The translations under genes were made by a program, and so were the position numbers. From Adiantum capillus-veneris (taxonomy: Eukaryota; Streptophyta; Polypodiopsida; Polypodiales; Pteridaceae), in contig CM043966.1 in assembly GCA_014529385.2 (NCBI GenBank), positions 140,728,211 through 140,792,210 on the forward strand: a stretch of DNA of 64,000 nt, in the 5' to 3' direction. Below are positions 10,246-20,499 of the stretch, in pieces (positions within the stretch are counted from its first letter, which is position 1; every line of letters starts with the position of its first letter). The notes beneath the pieces were generated by a model. That model saw only the letters and a program-made list of their open reading frames with translations, was not told where the DNA came from and made no database searches.

Positions 10246-10930
10246 TGGGGGTCACATCGTTGCATAGCTCCAATGACCAACAAAATTATCAATCCGGAGA
10301 TGAGCTACCCGGCTAAGGCATGGAAACACTCACACGGTTAGTGAGCTAATCATGGAAACATGAATGGTTAACTATACAAGGTGAACTTCTTGGCCTATGG
10401 AGGAGCTAAGCCACAATGAAGGGAAATCTCCACATCAACTTCTCTTCACCTCCAATCAACCCAATCACACACACTACGATTGCAAGACGCACACAACACT
10501 AATCCTATCATGCAACGCACTAATAGCAAGCACACAGACTTAGATCTATTGAGCACCACACTCCAATTAAATCTACATGCACACACAAGTAAAAGAGGGC
10601 AATCACACAAGATTAGAGAGGGATGAACCACTAATTAGTTAAGATCTAGCTAATCTAAGCATCATAGGCAATCATAAGAAGCATGAGAGAGGCATAATGA
10701 AAGAGAATGAATCATTGATTAGTGTTGATCAAGTCTCATGAGCAAGGAGAAGCTCAAGGACTCCATAGCCACACACCTCGAGAGCTCTCACCAAGAGTGC
10801 TCTCAAAAAATGAGCTTGAGAACCCTAATTTCTTTTACAGACTGCCTTATATACCTAGGGTAAAAATATGCAATGTTCGGGCGCCGAAGGCCTTTAGGGC
10901 TCCAACACTTACTGAATCTGCTACCTAAGC
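10246..10930 (-). mobile_element. LTR of a minus-strand gypsy element (right edge approximate)
   Basis: The LTR terminus TGGGGGTCAC begins 5 bp from the minus-strand primer site. A minus-strand TATA box lies at 10848-10854. Sequence between the TATA and the primer site would be R and U5. The upstream (right) LTR end and a second LTR copy were not found, so 10930 is only an estimate. Confidence 0.5.
10848..10854 (-). promoter_or_regulatory. TATA box of the minus-strand LTR
   Basis: The minus strand reads CCTAGGTATATAAGGCAG, a good plant TATA context. It lies about 600 bp upstream of the primer site, placing a transcription start near 10815-10820. Confidence 0.5.
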
Positions 10931-11330
10931 ACACTAGATGACATGTTCTTTATAGATTGGAACTCCCATTGAGCCCATAACACATTAAAATATTACAATT
11001 GCTTGAAATAAATCAGGAATTTACAATACGTGACCATTTTGGGAAAATATGAAAAATGTGTAACTCCAATCTTTACTGCTTCTTTGTATTCATCCTCGAT
11101 GTGCATCCGTACGTCTTAGATCTTTAGCAGATCCTGTTAACTGACGTTGACTTAGTTAACACAGATAGATTTTCTAGTGCTAGAGATGGCTTCGTTTCGT
11201 AGGTTCACTTCTTAAGGTTGACACCCTCAAAAAGTCTCCGTTCCCTATTCGAATCCCTTCCTTGAGTATTGATATTATGTTAGGGCTAGATAGATATGCG
11301 ACAGATCTCTGTTGCAATGACCTGCTAGAT
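10931..11330 (+). other. probable 3' part of a plus-strand LTR
   Basis: No coding frame. It directly precedes a plus-strand primer binding site at 11331, so its right end should be LTR U5. The LTR start and its CA terminus are not clear, and no second copy is present in the window. Confidence 0.35.
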
Positions 11331-11348
11331 TGGCACCATTGCTAGGGA
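11331..11348 (+). other. primer binding site, decayed tRNA-Asp-like
   Basis: TGGCACCATTGCTAGGGA differs from the plant gypsy tRNA-Asp primer site TGGCGCCGTTGCCGGGGA at four positions. All four are C-to-T or G-to-A changes at CpG positions of that reference, the pattern left by deamination of methylated cytosine. It marks the start of the interior of a plus-strand element. Confidence 0.6.
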
Positions 11349-11875
11349 TAGTGATCCTTAGGTGGTGAGTGACCTAGTCGTAGCTTTTCCTTTAGAGACC
11401 TTTGATTTTGATTTCTATTGTGTTTACATTCTAGCAGTCAAGCAGCTAGACGCGGGGTTTAGTGCTTGGTAGAGACTAGAAGTTGGGGACTTGCTAGATC
11501 TACTCTTGAAAGGTATTGAGGGTTGTGAGTGAGATACAAAAGCATTTAATTCTACATTTTTTTTAATGCTCTGATAGTACTATTCCATCATCCCTTTTTC
11601 TTTAGTTTTGTGCCATTTGTTGATTTTCATTCATAGAATTCATTTTAGTACTTAGGAGTAGGTTAGGTAACATCTAAAACCATCAAATTGGGCTTAAAAG
11701 ATCAGGGAAAAACTATCAAAATCCTATTTTGGTAGGAGCAACCATAAACTCTAAAATTTTGTAAATTTGATGGTCAAAACACAAAAGCTGATCGAAATCC
11801 AAAAATAAGTGCAAAAAGGGGAATAACAAACCCAAACCAGTCAATTTGGAAAGTTTTAGGCCAATTGGTGTAGGA

Positions 11876-11897
11876 ACATGGATCAATTTCTATGACC
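11876..11897. repeat. palindrome array 2, copy 1 (decayed)
   Basis: ACATGGATCAATTTCTATGA followed by CC. The left arm ACATGGAT matches copy 3 exactly; the right arm has lost pairing at several positions. The following CC is shared by all three copies. Confidence 0.7.
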
Positions 11898-12232
11898 CCC
11901 TGTGACATTTTGACCAGAAACTAATACTAGTGGATCTAGTGTGGTTCCAGTTCATTGGATATACACTTTTGGTTTAAAAAAAATTGATACAAAAAAACTC
12001 ATTCAAATCAAGAAATTGGAAAAACCCTTCAAAGTCCTTGGAAATTAACCAAAATCTAGGCCTTTTAACTTTCTGAATTTTAAATAAAAAAATAAGTGAA
12101 AATCCACAAGGCAGATACAAAAGTTTTCTCTTGATAAAAAAGAAGTTTTTCAACTTCAAACATAAGTTTTGGAGTGTGTTGCAAAGAGTGTCAGTAATCA
12201 CCAAGCCAAATTTGGGGTCCAGATGTGATAGA

Positions 12233-12252
12233 ACATGGATTGCAATTCATGA
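12233..12252. repeat. palindrome array 2, copy 2 (partly decayed)
   Basis: ACATGGATTGCAATTCATGA: the left arm is intact, the centre TTGCAA is still self-complementary and the right arm has two changes. It lies 357 bp after copy 1 and 275 bp before copy 3. Confidence 0.75.
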
Positions 12253-12507
12253 CCTCGTGCCGATTTTTTGGACAGAAATCATACAATCTTGTAGAAAATA
12301 CCAATACAAACACATTATCCAAAAGAAACGGCACCAAAAAACTTCAAAAAGTGGATTAAAATAGGGCAAAGGTCATTAAAGGTAAAAAATTGCCAAATAG
12401 AACTAGGGATTGACTTTGGGTTGATCTAAAGTGATACAAACCACATAACATGGATGAAGATACTATTAGGGATCTGTGTGCCAAGTTCAGTGCATTCTTA
12501 TATGGGT

Positions 12508-12527
12508 ACATGGATCGCGATCCATGT
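12508..12527. repeat. palindrome array 2, copy 3 (20 bp, perfect)
   Basis: ACATGGATCGCGATCCATGT, a perfect 20-bp inverted repeat with CGCG at its centre. Its outer four bases and centre are the same as in palindrome array 1 near 5.8-6.6 kb, while the four bases between differ. Confidence 0.9.
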
Positions 12528-12698
12528 CCACCTATCACAAATTGAGCCCAAATTCATACAGAGCTAGCACTCCTCCCTACAAGCATAGTGTTCTTCTTAA
12601 AACTCAATTTGGGTTTGAGTTGTACAAATTGTAAAAAAAATACGATTGTTTGTTGAAAATGCAATAAAATTTTGATTTGAGCAGAGTTTGACTAACAA

Positions 12699-13174
12699 TG
12701 TTATACAATTGATATTTTATTATCTATTGTAGCTGACAAGTGGCAAAAGAATCAGTAGATAATGGATTATGCAGAAGGATATTACATTTGATTATTCAAG
12801 TGCTCTTTATGAGCTTTGACCAATTATGTCCGGCCGGCCAGTTTGTACTCATTTTGGGCATTCAAGAAATCTATAAATAAATACGTGCAAGAGGGAAATT
12901 CTCACTCTTGCAAGGGGGGAGATTGCACCCAGTGTCTGTGTATTCTTCTCTCCTCTCCTCTCTTCTCTCTCATCGCATTGGCATAGCACTTCACTCTAGG
13001 AGGTGCGCCTACACGTATTCTCTTTTGCTCTGTCTTGCTCCGAGTCTCTCTCTGTTCGCATACGTCGCGGTTTATGTGCTATGGGAATTGCCAGGTATGC
13101 AGATTTGTCATTTTATGCTAGATATTGTGTTATACTGGGTATTTTGCAAGGCAGCCATGTTTCTGTTTGTAGCA
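12699..13174 (+). mobile_element. copia-1 5' LTR (476 bp)
   Basis: This starts TGTTATACAATTGATATT and ends GTTTGTAGCA. A second, inverted copy of exactly the same length is at 41886-42361. It is followed after one base by an initiator-Met tRNA primer site, so it is a 5' LTR with the interior to the right. The five bases before it are AACAA. It contains a TATA box at 12872 and a CT-rich stretch (12945-12970). The open frames inside it are chance frames. Confidence 0.9.
12872..12880 (+). promoter_or_regulatory. TATA box of copia-1 5' LTR
   Basis: TATAAATAA in the context AAATCTATAAATAAATACG. The same block is present in the inverted copy (plus-strand 42181-42187). Transcription would start near 12905. 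Confidence 0.6.
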
Positions 13175-13175
13175 G

Positions 13176-13187
13176 TGGTATCAAAGC
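13176..13187 (+). other. primer binding site, initiator-Met tRNA
   Basis: TGGTATCAAAGC lies one base after the LTR end. Plant copia elements typically carry TGGTATCAGAGC, complementary to the 3' end of initiator tRNA-Met; one position differs. Confidence 0.85.
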
Positions 13188-13577
13188 ACGAGGATACGCT
13201 CTTGGTAACAATCAGTCTCACAAAGATCCAAAAACTAGAAATTGAGCAAGGATCTATACGCTATGTACCGAAGCTAAGTGCACTTACATAATTTTTTTTT
13301 CAAAAAATTCTCTTCTTTCTTGATTTATCAAGATATTTTCATATATCTTATTTCTTTTTTATTATACTTATTTATTATAAATCTTTGGATACTTAGCTTT
13401 ACTCCTACGTTAATTTGTAATTCTCAAAATAATTTGACTAAGATATATAAACCATGATAATTCATATATTGAGTGATGATCTAAATATTGCTAATATCTC
13501 ATTTAGCACTCGGTAAATAACGATATAGCTTGTAGTTTGTTCATGATGCACGAGAGGATACATACAATCAAGGATAC
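13188..13577 (+). other. truncated copia-1 leader and A/T-rich junction
   Basis: After the primer site about 100 bp of plausible leader leads into A/T-rich sequence, with no gag. By 13578 an unrelated gypsy integrase begins. The break between the two lies somewhere in this stretch and is not marked by a visible repeat. Confidence 0.45.
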
Positions 13578-14870
13578 GAATGGATAAAAAAATCTCGATA
13601 GACTTCAAAGATCTATTTGACGAGGACTTTTTGGAAACAGGGGAATGCCCATTGGATTTAACAAAGGGACATAAGCAATGGTTGACACGGAAGGCCACAA
13701 GGTATCGGCTTATCAATGATGGTTTGTATTGTAAGGGTAAGGACCAAATACTTAGGAAGGTCCCTCTCTCTAATGAAATCACGGGAATAATTGCTAGTTG
13801 TTATGACGGGGTTTGTGGTGGTCATTTTGCCCTAGACATAACAAGTAGGAAAATCTTGCAGGCTGGCTTCATATGGCCTAGCCTCAACCGAGATGTACAC
13901 CACTCATGCAAGACGTGTAACTTGTGTCAAAAGGCCGGCACTAGGTCACTCATGCTTGAACCTCAGACACTTATCCTTTCATATGGACCGTTTGAGAAGT
14001 GGGGTATCGATGCCATAGGACCATTGCCTAGGGCCAACTCAGGGAAATTTTACATCATCATGGGAGTTGACTATATCACTAGATGGGCGGAAGCTACAAC
14101 CACTACTAGAATCACAGTGGTAGAGGTAGCTAAGTTTATCTACGAGCACATACTCTGTAAGTTTGGCACACCATTAGAGATCATCTTTGATAGAGGACCA
14201 GGGTTCAGAGCAGACTTGGTAGGAGAATTAATGGAGAAACTTGGCATTACAAGGAGGAATTCTTCACCATATTACCCTCAATGTAATGGCCTAGTTGAAA
14301 AGCTGAATGGAATGGTTTCTAAAACTATTACCAAGCAGGTAAACAATCATCTTGGAGGCTGGGATAGCTTTGTGGGCATACAGAACCTCATTGCGTACAT
14401 CCTTGGGATTCACACCATATCATTTGGTATTTGGTAAGGAAGCAATCTTGCCCATTGAAGTGCAACTACAAAGTCTAAGAGTAATGGCAAGCCAACTTCA
14501 ACGGCCCAACATACATTTGAGCAATCACATCATCGACTTGGAAAGACTACAGTTGGACAGAGAAGAAGCAATAAATTATTATGCGGCACAAGCAGAGCAC
14601 AGACGACTTAGCTTTAACCAGCATCTTCAGCAAAATAATTAAAGAAAGGAATGTTGGTACTCCGCTATGACAATCACTTCAACACACGCAAAGATAAGAA
14701 GCTCCTACTCCGATGGGAAGGCCCTTTCATCATCAGGAAAAAGTATGCCAATGGAAGTTACCAGCTTATGGAAGCTGATGGCAAACTTCATAAAACCAGG
14801 GTAAATGGTTAACGGCTCAAACCTTATTTTCTTCGATTTGATCAGGCTCAACATTTCTGATGAGGATACA
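13578..14870 (+). pseudogene. gypsy integrase (element H), broken
   Basis: The frame from 13580 encodes an integrase: the lead-in GLYCKGKDQILRKVP, a zinc module (CGGHFALDITSRK, then CKTCNLC), and a DDE core with KWGIDAIGPLP, IIFDRGPGFRAD and YYPQCNGLVEKLNG, so the three acidic residues are visible. A frameshift near 14360-14430 follows, and the frame then reads FTPYHLVFGKEAILPIEVQ. The C-terminal GPF module (RWEGPFIIRKKYANGSYQL) ends in TAA at 14812. The closest relative in the window is the element B integrase (30246-31748). Upstream RT and RNase H are missing, so this is a 5'-truncated copy. Confidence 0.85.
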
Positions 14871-16800
14871 CCATCAACCTCCACCTCCGACAACAATGAT
14901 CAAACAGATGAGGTGGAGGCATCAATGCCCCTAATATTAGGGAGACGGCTAATGTCACCGGTTTATCCGCACCGCCCTCTAGCCCGGTTAGAGAACTGAC
15001 GTCCTAGGAAACAATGGCGGACGCCGTTCTTTTTTCTTCAAAATCTCTCTCTTTCATTATGATCCGCACTCTCTCTCTCTCTCTCTGTATTATTTCCCCC
15101 CCCTTTTTGTTTTTCCTCGCACACCCCTATCTCTCCTCCCCCCTTGTTTTCTTTCCACCGGCAGGCCACCCCCCCCCCCCCCACCCCCCACCCACGCAAC
15201 TCTCTCTCCCTTGTCTCACTACCCCCGTTCCCTTCCTTCTCCCTCTTTTATCTCTCGTTGTGTGTGAAAAAACCATAAGGGAGCGATAATAATGCAACTC
15301 TCCCTTTCCCTCATATCCCATCCTTAGACTCCATTTAATTCCCCCCCTTCCTCACTCAGTGTCGGCCGAAAGCTGCCCTACCAACCCCCCCCCATATCTC
15401 TCCCCCCCCCTTGCGCATCCTCTGGACCAGCCCGTAGGCACATGAGACCATCTCTCTCTCTCCCACAACCCACACACCCACTCCCTCCCTCACCACCTCA
15501 CCCCCGCTCTCTCTCTCTCTCTCTCGCTCTCTGTCCTCGGACCAGCCTGAAGGTGCAACTCACAGGACCTCCATCTCTCTCTCTCACTACACACCCATTC
15601 TACACACACACACACACACACTCGCCCCTCCCCTCTTTCCCAGCGCCTTCTCCTCTCACTCGTCTGTTTTTCCCTGCACGCACAATAGTATACATATATA
15701 TTATATAATTGATAAAAACCACCCCCCTCCTTCTCTCGTTCGCACACACGGAACTACACACATACTTACCATATATGATACAGACTACACACAACACATA
15801 TACTCATATGTACACAGACGCATTGCACACATGCATATACTCACTCACAATATAAAAAAAAAAAGAAAAGGAAATACGACATCAACATCAAAAGAAAGAA
15901 GGCGGCTAACTCGCGCATCGCCAACACCAAAACAAGAAGTGGTGCCAAAGGCACGCCTCGGCCAGCATCGAAAAAAGGTAACACAAAACATCTCGGCTTC
16001 TCACGAAAAAAACGGACTTCAGCAGCACTAAAACCTCACACCGACCACCCGAAACATTGACAAAACCCTTGTAAATGCTCTAAAACCCCACTCTTCCCTA
16101 GTAACCTAGCCATGGCTAGTGGATTGTAAAAAAAACTCTCCCCCACCCCACTCTTTCCTCTCCCTCTATCTCTACTTTCTCTCTCCATCTCTCTTACTAG
16201 AGAGGCATCTAGACCTTCTACAACGACCAATGGATACTTGCAATGACCATTAGGTAAGGACCATCTCTCAAGCCTATATAAAGAGGCCTCCGCTAAGCAC
16301 AAAAAACACAAGGCACAAGTGAAGGAGGAACACACTAGCTCCATACACTCTACATTTTAAGCACCACTAAGCACGTAGTTGCACCCCATGCTTGAGAGCT
16401 AATGGCATCATTTTTGGTTGCAAGCTTGGGCATTTTAGCATTGGCAACATCACCATTCTTCCCATGATTCACCACATCACGGCTAAGTTACTAATCATGA
16501 CCACTCTACGCACATGAAGTAGTCACTACTCTCCCAAGCAACATGAGCACGCTTGGATTGAAGGCATCTACGCCATGCTACCTTGGGCCGCTCTCGATGT
16601 TGGTGATTGATGGCGTCGATGGCCGCATCATCTTGATGTTTACCCTCAACTAACCTTCCCGCTAACTCCAACCTCGCCATGCACCATATGGCGCCCATTT
16701 TCCATGATGCATCCCTAATGCCAAGAGCCAGGTTTGTAGTCTTCAAGACCACCACTTGTAAGTATCATCATTGCCAATAAAGGGTGCAATGTTGTTTTGA
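14871..16800 (+). other. probable 3' LTR of element H, CT-rich
   Basis: No credible gene lies between the integrase end and 16800. Long pyrimidine tracts fill 15030-15740, including a run of 14 C at 15169-15182 and (CT)n and (CA)n blocks. A TATA box at 16275 and an AATAAA at 16776 lie in the order expected for U3, R and polyadenylation. LTR limits are not defined because no second copy is present. Confidence 0.4.
16275..16282 (+). promoter_or_regulatory. TATA box, probable LTR promoter
   Basis: TATATAAA in the context AGCCTATATAAAGAGGCCTC, a strong plant TATA match. A start near 16310 and the AATAAA at 16776 would define a transcribed R region. No host ORF follows, so an LTR promoter is more likely than a host promoter. 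Confidence 0.5.
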
Positions 16801-18559
16801 CCTTTGGGGTCCATTCTCTATTTGATTTTCCATAGTTACGGGATGTTTAGTCTCTTGTATATCGCCCTGCTTGTGCTCCATCACGTGCAATCTCTCCCAT
16901 CAGTCAGTGTGCCCTGTTCCAAGCTTGTCACATATCTCCCTTGTGCACATACTAATGAATAGTGATTAGGCATTTTCTTTACATATGGATGTCTGTTATA
17001 CCACCGTTTCATGTTGATTACCTAGAGGGAATTTCACTTTTGCTACCCTAGGTCATAAATGTTTGTGTCCTAGCCGCACTTATGCTAGGTGGTGCCCCTT
17101 CCTACCTATAGGATCACTCCTACCTTGAGATGATGCTTGGGGATGTTCAGGATATGTGTAGTGTAGTGGCCACCCCATATGGCATGTCATTTTTGGTCAT
17201 CAACGTACACTTCTGTTCATTTGCAGTTCAACTTGTATTTTTGCAAAAGCATGTGCTTCTAAAATTGTTATGTTACTAGTATACATAAAATAGTGGGTCA
17301 TTACATTCCGTACGAAATCCGTATGAGGGGGGATGGCTCATTGCGAGAACGTCCATATCTTGTCCGTATGTAGGGGGTAGGTTAGCATGTAAGATACCGT
17401 ACATAGGGGGGTTTCTGTAATTTTGATGCACGTAGGTGACATCTTCCCATTACTAATAGTGAATCCCCCGGGGGCTCCACCTACCTTGAGCCAATCTGCA
17501 AAGCCATTTTCGGTTGTTGTTTGCCCAAGCCTCAATTTTTCTCTACTTTTTGCTTACCCTTATCGCCTCCAAGCTACAACTTCTTTGGCCTCCTTATCAA
17601 ATTGTCAAGAAGAACCACCATCGAGCCTTGCTATACTCCTCTCAATCTCACCCCAAGCTCTTGAAACACTGGACAACATTGTGGACTCCCCTAATTTGCC
17701 CTGCAAAGTCCTGTCTTCAACTCTTGCTACCAGATCCTTGCTCATCAGAAGTGATTTTTCCATCACCAGTCTTCAAATCCTGCTACTAGTTGGCCATGCC
17801 CATGTGTAGCTTGATCCCTTGATTTGTCCTACTAGGTTGTAGATTGCTCTCATCATCAGCCCGCCATCAATCGACTGCACTTGCCACCTCGCTATTTCCA
17901 GAGGGACTCCTTGTGAAGAAGCCTTGCTCGGTCTGGCCATGTAGCCTATGCTTGTCAGCGACCTACAAAGCCATGCTCACCCCGTCATCCTCGACATGGC
18001 TAAAACCACTGGCACCATCGAGACCTACTGCACATTGCCCTACTCAGCTCAGCCTCATGCCATTTGTGACATACTTCTACAGGCTCGCCATTTTTCAATT
18101 TCCCTCTTGCATTATTATGCATTTTTTGAAAGTTGTTTTCACTAAGGAGTCCTTTCCACTTACATTTTTGACCAAGGGCCAAGGCCAAAAAAGGGGACAC
18201 TCCCACAAAAAATTTTCCAAAGGTCTTCGAGCACAATTTTGTAAGGAATCTCTCCCATGCAACAGCCCCTACTAAGAGCGCTTCCTATAGTAGCAAAGAC
18301 GAATGGCTCTTAAAAAATCTTTCAAGGATTTCTTCCTGAAGCTTCAAGGCTTCAACCATTGTGAAGAGGTGCTTCTCAAAAGAGAGGAGTAACTTCACAT
18401 TCGGCCATGATTTTTTTCCTTGTTGTAAATTTCGTTGGGAATTTATCTATACAAAGCCCACGTTGATACGTATGCAATACCTATGTACAAAAGCAAAATG
18501 CACGTGGGTTCTAGAAACTTCTCAAAGGCGTTTTTTGTGGTAAGACTACCTATTATCAC
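16801..18559. other. no recognised gene
   Basis: Open frames at 17423-17809 (+) and 17844-18275 (+) are Ser/Leu-rich and match nothing I know; composition suggests chance frames. Three related words, CCGTATGAGGGGGG (17319), CCGTATGTAGGGGG (17364) and CCGTACATAGGGGGG (17397), lie within 95 bp. I see no splice-consistent gene model, RNA gene or transposon end. Confidence 0.4.
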
Positions 18560-18702
18560 AACTACACACAAAAATGCACAAAATAAAGTGTATGTGTACT
18601 TCACACCATCAGCCATGAAAGCCGCATCCTCAACAAGCCAAACTAATGAAGCTTATCTATCTCCCCTTTGATTTTTTTTGCAACAAACGTTTCATTCTAC
18701 AT
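18560..18702 (-). pseudogene. gypsy reverse transcriptase N-terminal scrap, continuation of region I
   Basis: The minus strand next to element A reads NETFVAKKIKGEIDKL, resembling the start of gypsy reverse transcriptase (the EEIDKLL block), then becomes unrecognisable. On the other side of A, at 38854-39282, a minus-strand frame ends just before this point of the protein (DPKIYQYKIPKE). With the shared ACAT target duplication this suggests that A was inserted in the RT of an older element. Support is modest because only about 16 residues are clear. Confidence 0.5.
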
Positions 18703-20408
18703 TGGTGCAACCAAAGTTGGCCCGTGTTGGAAAGTGTTAAGTGCAATGTTTTTCATGCAGATATGTGCATGGTAATGGGTTAAAGCCAATGTGGGAGACC
18801 TGGGCAAGACAACGACATCAGAAATGTATGCTCAAAGTGGTTTTTTAGGCCAAGAGGCCTCTAATAGAGATGGAAGATCACAGTGTCCAAAATGTGGGAA
18901 ATGTGCCCTAGAATGTAGTGTTTAAGATGCTCTAGAGGCCCGTTTAGACGGCTCATCAAACGGAGCTTTGGTGTGAAAGATATGCTAGTTCAAAGTTGGA
19001 AGGTTTTGTAGATCCCCAATGGATAGGGTAGATGGGGATAGCTGGCCCGGGCCAGAACATGCAAGTAGGCATGTGAAGCTCAATTTGTGGAATATGTCGG
19101 TCTTTTTGGATTGCCGATCAGATTCTGGATGGGAAATCTATGGCTGATTGAAAGTTTTTCAGAGATCGGACGTGTGCCAAGTTGTCCTCATTAAAAGGCA
19201 TGTCATCAGGTGTTCTTTTTTTACCTCAACCAAGTTTCTCAAGGTAGCATGCACTATGTGGAGTCAGGAGAAATTGACGTCTTGCAAATTTGAATCATGG
19301 TCAACTGGATATGCCAAGGAGAAGGTGAGGCGGTCACAAATCTTTTTTCGTCTTTTGGCGGTTTTGATGGACCGGCTCAAAAAATTTGGGAGTGCGGGAA
19401 AATTTTTCATAGCTTCGAGCCGGCAAGACAAAGTTTGAGTGCATTGACGAGGTGGGTGTTTGCCAAATTTTGTATGGGGGAGCGGGAGCACCGATGGCAT
19501 GGGATGGTGTGTCCAAGTTCTTATTTTATGAGTGCAAAAAGGAAATAGTGGCTACACTTTGGAGGAAAAAAAGAGAAGACAAGACAAGGGCTTAGCTTTG
19601 GAGTTAAGAGGAAAAGGAAAAACAAAAAGAAGGGGAGGGAGGCCTAAAGGCCGCTAGTAGAGAGGTCTTTTTTTTAGAAATTTGAAAAAAAAGAAAATGG
19701 GAACAAGTCTTTTTTTATAAGTTTGAAAAAAATAAAAAGTGGAACAAGGGAACAACCACGACGCCGTAGTTGCCCCTTGGGAGTGAAAAAAGGGGAGTTT
19801 CTTTTTTGCTTTTGGAAAGGAGGAGCAAGATAGGTTTTTGTTTTGGGTGGATCTTTTTCGGGCGACGAGAGCTCAAGAGAGGAAGGAGATCACATGCGTG
19901 CGTGCGTGGTTCGATAACAAAGGCAAGAGGAGGATTCTCAGCAACAATATCAATGAGGGCTACCATGATCGGTCTTTAGTGCTTGTTGAGATTGTGCCGA
20001 TGAGGCCGTTTGTACTAGGTTGCACTGAGCAAAGGAAAGCAAGGACTGTCCACACTTTGGTGTCATTCCCTCTTTTCCCCCTCTATTCTACTACTCTTGT
20101 GCTTGTTTCAGTGGTGTCGGGTGTGTGTAGGCAAGTGTGCCCCCATCGAACTGGCGGTGTCTTGTGGCAAAGAGAGAGAAAGAGGCTTTGAGTGTGCGTG
20201 CGAAGCTACGAAGTGTCTCATGTGGTTCATATGTGCTCGATCGTGATCTGATATAGTGTGGTTGACTCGAGGTGTATAAGAGGTAGTTTGCTAGCAGGAA
20301 AGAGGATTTTGAAGCTGAATCCCAGTGGATTGGGGTGTTGTGTTTACCCTGAGCTGTAGAGAGGCAAATTGTTTGTGTTCTAGATGCGTACCCCCTTCCC
20401 CCTATTTG
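18703..20408 (+). mobile_element. element A 5' LTR (1706 bp)
   Basis: It starts TGGTGCAACCAAAGTTGG, the same as the 3' LTR at 25737, and similar to the C LTR at 55776. The end is set at 20408 by comparison with the right remnant of the 3' LTR (…CTATCCA at 38849), though here the last bases have mutated. It is preceded by the 4-bp target duplication ACAT (18699-18702), found again at 38850-38853. It lacks the 299-bp duplication of the 3' LTR. Open frames in it are chance. Confidence 0.85.
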
Positions 20409-20413
20409 TCTTT

Positions 20414-20431
20414 TGGTGCCTCCACGGAGGA
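20414..20431 (+). other. element A primer binding site (TGGTGCC type)
   Basis: TGGTGCCTCCACGGAGGA follows the LTR after a 5-bp spacer. Element C has TGGTGCCCCTAGGGAG after the same spacing, and B has TGGTGCCCGCACTGAG. The primer tRNA must end GGCACCA; I cannot assign it. In A the site also forms a short hairpin (GTGCCTCC with GGAGGAGCAC). Confidence 0.65.
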
Positions 20432-20499
20432 GCACGTTGATTGCTCCCGTTGGTGAAGTAAAAATACAGGTTTTCGTATTGGTAAGGATATCGTCCTAA

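Larger units (their letters stand above)
11349..12698 (+). other. non-coding leader of the plus-strand element with palindrome array 2
   Basis: About 1.35 kb follows the primer site without a credible ORF. From 11640 on it is built of degenerate segments of roughly 275-360 bp, each holding one 20-bp palindrome or its decayed form (11876, 12233, 12508). It is cut at 12698 by the copia-1 LTR. A long leader with internal repeats is typical of Tat-type gypsy elements; the assignment here is inference. Confidence 0.45.

Noticed and set aside
12908-13291. 127-codon open frame, hydrophobic, looks like a small membrane protein
   Set aside because: It lies almost wholly inside the copia-1 LTR, and the inverted LTR gives a matching frame (41862-42176). 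It is non-coding LTR sequence.
15442-15797. Pro/Ser-rich and Cys/Val-repeat frames
   Set aside because: Chance frames through CT and CA simple repeats.
17423-18275. Two consecutive Ser/Leu-rich plus frames, possible host exon
   Set aside because: No recognisable domain, no convincing splice sites or start context, and it sits among transposon fragments.
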